Assembly (NCBI RefSeq): GCF_041359055.1
Contig: NZ_JBGJKZ010000001.1
Span: forward strand, 496,001-560,000
Source of the DNA: Paenalcaligenes hominis_A
GTDB taxonomy: Bacteria > Pseudomonadota > Gammaproteobacteria > Burkholderiales > Burkholderiaceae_B
Length of the DNA: 64,000 bases
Reading direction: 5' to 3'
The stretch's first letter is position 1; the number at the start of each line of letters is the position of its first letter. Made by a program: the position numbers and the translations under genes. Of this stretch, positions 61,989 to 64,000 are shown one piece after another. The notes below the pieces were generated by a model that saw only the letters and a program-made list of their open reading frames with translations, was not told the DNA's origin and did no database searches.

Positions 61989-62266
61989 ATGAAGAAAAAC
62001 AACGCCATTAGACGCGGTAGACACTGTGTTTTTAACATGCACGTTCACTTGTTGGTCAACTATCCCCAAAGGTCGCCGTGTCGGCACGGGTAAATAGTTT
62101 GAAAGGCGTATCAAGCCGGATGATTCGCAAAAAGACGTATCCGAGCATTCACAACAAACTATGGGGCGGTGCTCTCTGGTCGCCTAGCTACTCTGCCGGA
62201 AGCTGTGGCGGTGCGCCTATCGAGATCGTCCGACAATACATTAAGCAACAACAGACGCCAAGCTGA
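61989..62266 (+). pseudogene. tnpA: Broken tnpA of IS copy 2
   Basis: Relative to copy 1, 138 bp (46 codons) are missing between two copies of GTTCACTTG (35375 and 35513 in copy 1), consistent with recombination or slippage between the repeats. This joins the N-terminal MHVHL to the HVHLLVN region. A further 1-bp loss in the following C/A tract (TATCCCC AAAGG versus six C and two A) shifts the frame to an early stop. The Tyr-containing C-terminal part survives in another frame. Confidence 0.88.
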
Positions 62267-62341
62267 TACGAAGACGCTAGCGCGTCCGCGCTATTCCTCT
62301 CCGCCCTGACCGGCGGGGGTTTCCGCGCGATTTGATAAAAG

Positions 62342-62374
62342 CAAAAAGCCTTTAACAGTGTTAAAGGCTTTTTT
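62342..62374. terminator. Bidirectional terminator next to IS copy 2
   Basis: AAAAAGCCTTTAAC pairs with GTTAAAGGCTTTTT around an AGT loop, with A and T runs on either side. On the reverse strand it ends the PepSY-like gene and is followed by TGCTTTTAT and the IS left end. Confidence 0.85.
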
Positions 62375-62404
62375 AGTTTTGATTGGGTTGATGGGGCGAG
62401 CGCC

Positions 62405-62809
62405 CTAAGCATTGTGTGATTTTCTGTGTTTACGCTTTCCTCCTTTGTTGTGTTTGCTCTCCAGCACCTTAATGCTGGCGTCTGTGGGGTGAACCTGCAG
62501 TTGAACCGGTTTTTGGTCTTTGTCTAGAGCACGAGCCACATAGCCATGATGACGTGAGCTGTGGATACTACGAATATCGGTATAGCCGGCTTTTTCCAGA
62601 GCCTCGTATGCGGCTTTAAGCGTGATCCATTCTGAGCGGTCGGGCAGCGCAGGACGGGTAGCAGGGGCTGGGGCATCAGCCGCTGCATTGGCTGCTACGA
62701 CAATAATAGGATCAAGAGGGGATACGGGTTGGGCTTGGGCGCTGCTTAAAAATAAAGTAGCACAAGAGACTAGAGCACATAGAGGCAGGGTAAGCTTGTA
62801 TTTCAACAT
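62405..62809 (-). CDS. Periplasmic PepSY-like protein with His/Lys-rich tail
   Basis: The 134-aa precursor has a signal peptide (cleavage near AQA-QPV), an Ala/Pro-rich linker, and a PepSY-like module (TLKAAYEALEKAGYTDIRSIHSSRHHGYVARALD...VQLQVHPTDASIKVLE). The tail is rich in Lys and His (HNKGGKRKHRKSHNA). It is divergent from a second PepSY protein and a two-component system, so it is probably part of that regulon or sensory unit. Confidence 0.7.
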   Translation of the reverse strand: MLKYKLTLPLCALVSCATLFLSSAQAQPVSPLDPIIVVAANAAADAPAPATRPALPDRSEWITLKAAYEALEKAGYTDIRSIHSSRHHGYVARALDKDQKPVQLQVHPTDASIKVLESKHNKGGKRKHRKSHNA

Positions 62810-62946
62810 AGTACGTTCCTGTAAGATAGAACATGAAGATGACTCTATTGTGCTTGACCCACTATGAACTCAATATGAAGTAAGTGTTCATTATTCATTC
62901 ATCTATTTTGGCTTATTTTAAATGTTTATCTGTACAGCTTAAAGCT

Positions 62947-63273
62947 ATGCGACAAGTGTTTGCGTATTGTTTAATGGTGTTGTGTCTAGGGGTTGGGGCC
63001 GTTGCTCATGCGGGGCCTCCACTATCCTATGACCAAATTCGTGCCGCCCGTGAAAAAGGGGAAATCCGTTCTTTGCGCTGGGTTATGCACCAAATTCAAC
63101 CCCATTACCCAGGCCGCTTGTTGGATGCCGAACTTAACCGTAAAAACGGTCGTTATATTTATCGTATCAAGCTATTGCAACCAGGCGGTTACGTTAGTCG
63201 TTTACTGGTTGATGCTTATACTGCCGAAATACTTAAAGCGCGTTCACGCCCTCTAGATAAAAGGAAACACTAA
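62947..63273 (+). CDS. Periplasmic PepSY-domain protein
   Basis: The 108-aa precursor has a signal peptide (AHA-GPP) and a PepSY domain: LSYDQIRAAREKGEIRSLRWVMHQIQPHYPGRLLDAELNRKNGRYIYRIKLL...VDAYTAEILKA. The ATG at 62947 is chosen because it starts the signal peptide; an earlier in-frame ATG at 62884 adds 21 residues. It overlaps the response regulator start (TAATG), so it is probably a sensor accessory of that system. Confidence 0.82.
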   Translation: MRQVFAYCLMVLCLGVGAVAHAGPPLSYDQIRAAREKGEIRSLRWVMHQIQPHYPGRLLDAELNRKNGRYIYRIKLLQPGGYVSRLLVDAYTAEILKARSRPLDKRKH

Positions 63274-63938
63274 TGCGTGTGTTAGTGGTCGAAGACGACC
63301 TTCAATTACAACGCCAAGTCGCTGAAGCCCTTCAAACACAGGGCTATGTTATAGATACCGCCGCAGATGGTGAACACGCTCACTATATGGCAACAGTGGA
63401 AAACTATGATTTAGTCGTTCTTGATTTAGGTTTGCCGCTGCTAGATGGACTTAGTTTATTAAAACGTTGGCGCAGCGAAGGCTTAACTTTCCCAGTACTG
63501 ATTTTAACCGCACGCGATAGCTGGCATGAAAAGGTCAGTGGTATGGATGCAGGGGCCGATGATTATGTCACCAAACCATTTCATACCCAAGAACTATTAG
63601 CGCGCACGCGGGCTTTATTACGCAGAGCGGCAGGTCATGCTTGTGCGACATTAGTGTGTGGCGATCTGGTTCTGGATACACGCCAGTCTCAATTTTTTTA
63701 TCAACACCAAGCCCTAAACCTGACCAGTCATGAGTTTCGTGTTTTGGCTTACCTAATGCACCATGCCGACCAAGTGCTTTCGCGCAGCCAACTCACTGAA
63801 CACATTTATGCCCAAGACCAAGAGCGTGACTCAAATACCATTGACGTGTTTATAGGTCGATTACGCAAGAAAATTCCATCGGCATACATCCAAACCGTTC
63901 GAGGCTTAGGCTATAAATTGACCCAACCTCATGAGTAA
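63273..63938 (+). CDS. OmpR/PhoP-family response regulator
   Basis: The 221-aa protein has a receiver domain with acidic pair EDD, phospho-acceptor Asp51 in LVVLDLGLPLLDGL, the TARDSW switch Thr and the VTKPF lysine. A winged-helix DNA-binding domain follows (LTSHEFRVLAYLM...TIDVFIGRLRKKI...VRGLGYKL). It resembles the PmrA/QseB group. It overlaps the PepSY gene and the kinase gene. Confidence 0.93.
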   Translation: MRVLVVEDDLQLQRQVAEALQTQGYVIDTAADGEHAHYMATVENYDLVVLDLGLPLLDGLSLLKRWRSEGLTFPVLILTARDSWHEKVSGMDAGADDYVTKPFHTQELLARTRALLRRAAGHACATLVCGDLVLDTRQSQFFYQHQALNLTSHEFRVLAYLMHHADQVLSRSQLTEHIYAQDQERDSNTIDVFIGRLRKKIPSAYIQTVRGLGYKLTQPHE

Positions 63939-64000
63939 AACGAAACGGATCCAGCTTTCCTTATCGCAAAGGCTGTTAGTAGGGGCGCTACTGTGGGTTT
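63931..64000 (+). CDS. Sensor histidine kinase (N-terminal fragment)
   Basis: An ATG at 63931, overlapping the response regulator end by 8 bases, opens a frame reading MSKTKRIQLSLSQRLLVGAL and onward into a hydrophobic stretch that looks like the first membrane helix of a histidine kinase. Only 23 codons are in the window; identity rests on position after the regulator. Confidence 0.7.
   Translation, partial: MSKTKRIQLSLSQRLLVGALLWV

Larger units (their letters stand above)
60704..62334 (-). mobile_element. IS200/IS605-family element, copy 2 (tnpA broken)
   Basis: Same element as copy 1, in the same orientation: homology runs from TTGACATCC to CGCGATTTG. It is 131 bp shorter, mostly because of a deletion in tnpA. 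tnpB and both terminal hairpins are intact, so it might be mobilised in trans by the TnpA of copy 1. The left end is followed by ATAAAAGCA and a terminator hairpin, as in copy 1. Confidence 0.85.

Noticed and set aside
62078..62266. Separate small gene after tnpB copy 2
   Set aside because: Its translation is the C-terminal part of tnpA, shifted out of frame by a 1-bp deletion.
34036..62334. Composite transposon formed by the two IS copies
   Set aside because: Single-strand IS605 elements do not form classical composites, and the 25 kb between them is ordinary housekeeping DNA in conserved order.

Overview
The window looks like a chromosomal segment of a betaproteobacterium of the order Burkholderiales, most likely an Alcaligenaceae relative of Bordetella, Oligella or Paenalcaligenes. 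This rests on recognisable protein families and gene order (atp operon then hemE and priA; lpxL, DUF484 and xerC opposite metK; ahcY with a holin-like gene; fau opposite slt-cca; hslVU-dksA; zur-znu) and on the presence of both SAM-II and SAH riboswitches. The genus is an inference. Nearly everything is housekeeping. The clearly mobile DNA is two copies of one IS200/IS605-type element.

Layout: 1-6.3 kb, the F1Fo ATP synthase operon atpBEFHAGDC (atpB cut by the window edge), with strongly structured spacers on both sides of atpE. 6.4-12.6 kb, a Fis-type regulator, hemE, a small exported protein, priA and rep. 12.7-18.2 kb, a small reverse-strand ORF broken by an amber codon, a divergent phosphoketolase-family enzyme, a 3-hydroxyacyl-CoA dehydrogenase and a duplicated di-haem cytochrome c. 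18.3-22.5 kb, tRNA-Arg(CCG), gshA, a LuxR-type HTH-only protein, and metX-metW behind a SAM-II riboswitch. 22.5-26 kb, AmpG-like and TRIC-like membrane proteins and an ecotin-lrgA-lrgB operon. 26-34 kb, an Ap4A phosphorylase-like enzyme, a sodium:solute symporter with a 43-aa partner, a peptide-type binding protein, and an aminotransferase/RpiR locus.

34.0-35.8 kb, IS copy 1 (tnpA and tnpB intact). 35.8-41 kb, a GNAT enzyme, a CusF-like protein, hslVU, dksA, a COG0523 GTPase and zur. 41-43.8 kb, a Zur-box-controlled znu operon that begins with an extra 42-aa membrane protein. 43.8-50.4 kb, an xerC that lacks two catalytic residues, DUF484, lpxL, metK (structured leader), ahcY (SAH riboswitch with an overlapping terminator), a holin-like protein and fau. 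50.4-60.7 kb, slt, a cca without an HD motif, an EamA exporter, a MidA-like methyltransferase with a 57-aa upstream gene, ilvD, nadE, an AI-2E-family permease and a cytochrome b561. 60.7-62.3 kb, IS copy 2 (tnpB intact, tnpA broken). 62.4-64 kb, two PepSY-like periplasmic proteins and a two-component system cut by the window edge.

Themes: (1) the methionine/SAM cycle (metX, metW, metK, ahcY) is spread over the window, with two recognised riboswitch classes and a third structured leader of unknown class. (2) Zinc homeostasis (zur, COG0523 GTPase, znu operon) is arranged around one palindromic Zur box. (3) Both IS copies sit at equivalent places, between the stop codon of a + strand gene and the terminator tail of what lies downstream, and in both the element's own end supplies the host gene's TGA stop. 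No CRISPR array, prophage or rRNA operon was seen.
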